Of a stretch of 64,000 bases of DNA, positions 62,873 through 64,000 are shown piece after piece. Origin of the DNA: Comamonadaceae bacterium (GTDB taxonomy: Bacteria; Pseudomonadota; Gammaproteobacteria; Burkholderiales; Burkholderiaceae_C). The DNA lies in assembly GCA_947455145.1 (NCBI GenBank), contig CANGME010000001.1:248001-312000 (forward strand), in the 5' to 3' direction. Numbering within the stretch: position 1 is the stretch's first letter; the number at the start of each line of letters is the position of its first letter. The notes beneath the pieces are model-generated. The model was not told where the DNA came from, did not search any database, and saw nothing but the letters and a program-made list of their open reading frames with translations. The position numbers and the translations under genes are program-made.

Positions 62873-64000
62873 TCACAACAACACGATGTCGTACTGCTCT
62901 TGCCCCATGGCCGTGTCGCGCTGCAAAGAGACCGGCTTGCCAATGAACTCGCTCAAACCGGCGAGGTACTGGTTTTCCTCGTCCAGCAGCAGATCAATCA
63001 CTTGCGGCGCGGCCACCACGCGAAACTCTCGCGGGTTGAACTGGCGCGCCTCGCGCAAAATCTCGCGGAAGATGTCGTAGGCCACGCTGCGCACAGTTTT
63101 GACGATGCCCTTGCCTTCGCAAGTCGGGCAGGGTTCGCACAGCAAGTGCGCCAGCGACTCACGCGTGCGCTTGCGCGTCATCTCCACCAAACCCAGTTGC
63201 GAGAAACCGCCCGCCATGGTTTTCACGCGGTCTTTGGCGAGCTGTTTGCGGAACTCGGCCAACACCGCCACTTGATGGTCTTCACGCGCCATGTCGATGA
63301 AATCAACAATGATGATGCCGCCCAAATTACGCAAGCGAAGTTGGCGCGCTATGGCTTGTGAAGCTTCCAAATTGGTTTTAAAAATCGTGTCGTCAAAATT
63401 ACGCGCGCCCACAAAGCCACCGGTGTTCACGTCCACCGTGGTCAGCGCTTCCGTCTGGTCCACGATCAGGTAACCGCCTGATTTCAATTCCACCCGCCGC
63501 CCTAAGGCTTTGGCGATTTCTTCGTCAATGCTGTAGAGGTCAAAGATCGGGCGCTCGCCCTTGTAGTGCTGCAACTTATCCGCCGCTGCCGGCATGAATT
63601 CGCGCGCAAAAATCTGCAACGCTTCAAACTGTTCTGATGAATCCACCTTGATGCTCTGGGTGAACTCACTGGCCAAGTCACGCAACACGCGCTGTAAAAG
63701 ATTCAAATCAAGGTGCAACAGCGACTTGGGTGGCAGGCGCATCGACGCGTCTTTGATGCGCGCCCAGGTCTTGCGCAGGTACGCAATGTCTTCTGCCAGT
63801 TCTGAGTCACTTGATTCTTCACCGTTGGTGCGCAGGATGAAGCCGCCGCCTTGCTCCCCTGCCAGCGCTTGCAGGCGCTTGCGCAGGGCATCGCGCTGCT
63901 CCAACGGAATCTTCTGCGACACACCCACATGGTCGTCTTGCGGCAAAAACACCAGCAATCGCCCGGCAATGCTGATCTGCGTAGACAGGCGCGCGCCTTT
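62873..64000 (-). CDS. rng: Ribonuclease G/E family, partial
   Basis: The 3' part, about 375 residues, of an endoribonuclease; the 5' end with most of the S1 domain lies beyond the window. It contains IDEEIAKALGRRVELKSGGYLIVDQTEAL (split here as DNase I-like domain) and TVDVNTGGFVGARNFDDT, with the catalytic aspartate again in IIIVDFIDMAREDH. The zinc-link CEPCPTCEGKG follows. It ends soon after the RNase H-like/small domain, without the long degradosome scaffold of RNase E, so RNase G is favoured. It processes 16S rRNA 5' ends. Confidence 0.93.
   Translation of the reverse strand, partial: KGARLSTQISIAGRLLVFLPQDDHVGVSQKIPLEQRDALRKRLQALAGEQGGGFILRTNGEESSDSELAEDIAYLRKTWARIKDASMRLPPKSLLHLDLNLLQRVLRDLASEFTQSIKVDSSEQFEALQIFAREFMPAAADKLQHYKGERPIFDLYSIDEEIAKALGRRVELKSGGYLIVDQTEALTTVDVNTGGFVGARNFDDTIFKTNLEASQAIARQLRLRNLGGIIIVDFIDMAREDHQVAVLAEFRKQLAKDRVKTMAGGFSQLGLVEMTRKRTRESLAHLLCEPCPTCEGKGIVKTVRSVAYDIFREILREARQFNPREFRVVAAPQVIDLLLDEENQYLAGLSEFIGKPVSLQRDTAMGQEQYDIVLL

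Overview
The window is bacterial chromosome. It reads as a betaproteobacterium of order Burkholderiales, most likely family Comamonadaceae (Rhodoferax/Polaromonas/Acidovorax-like). The grounds are protein similarity recognised by eye, dense operons with many ATGA overlaps, a glyA-nrdR-minor pilin-rib-nusB gene order, and short palindromic repeats of a kind I associate with that family. No prophage, insertion sequence, CRISPR array or plasmid backbone was seen. Species cannot be fixed from sequence alone.

Layout. 1-237 is the tail of an Hsp15-like gene. 238-811 is a decayed stretch with a frameshifted antitoxin-like gene, ending at the 3' side of a tRNA-Ser. 812-6268 (minus) is a housekeeping operon cysS-alkA-like-accA-tilS-lysC-tRNA-Ser. 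6404-10686 (plus) is an envelope block: TPR protein, L,D-transpeptidase, two cyclophilins, lpxH. 10708-15049 (minus) holds a GAF/HD-GYP protein and a large DUF349 protein. 15353-17933 (plus) holds a membrane lytic transglycosylase, glyA and nrdR. 17998-18701 is a TumE/TumA toxin-antitoxin locus whose toxin has an in-frame stop. 18755-27446 (minus) is a type IV pilus minor pilin operon (pilE-fimU-pilV-pilW-pilX-pilY1-fimT) that ends in a relic copy of fimT. 27609-34183 (plus) is a TonB-like protein, then ribD-ribE-parDE-ribBA-ribH-nusB-aminotransferase. It runs on into ybgC-tolQ-tolR-tolA (34180-36625).

36701-41826 (minus) has dnaE, a DUF599 protein and pirin. 41978-45828 (plus) has an FAD oxidoreductase, gluQ, trmB and an RluA-type pseudouridine synthase. 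45847-47199 (minus) encodes an exported protein made of two tandem SGNH hydrolase domains. 47448-49640 is rpoD. 49722-56939 (minus) holds a NIPSNAP protein, an MFS transporter and tRNA-Lys, preceded by an operon glycosyltransferase-tolB-pal-cpoB-yeeE-tcdA. 57012-62843 is a cell-surface glycan cluster (WaaE-like glycosyltransferase, O-antigen ligase-like protein, MsbA-like transporter, GT4 glycosyltransferase, polysaccharide deacetylase). An RNase G-type gene runs off the right edge.

The common thread is envelope biology around a conserved housekeeping backbone: peptidoglycan cross-linking, lipid A and LPS, a Tol-Pal system split over two loci, and type IV pili. The most unusual items are the doubled SGNH hydrolase with a hexanucleotide-repeat linker, the roughly 300-residue insertion inside the PilY1 von Willebrand domain, the TPR/L,D-transpeptidase pair sharing a C-terminal domain, decaying toxin-antitoxin loci beside an intact parDE placed inside the riboflavin operon, and small palindromic repeats lodged inside coding sequence (tilS, gluQ). 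I did not find a clear, wholly undescribed multi-gene system.
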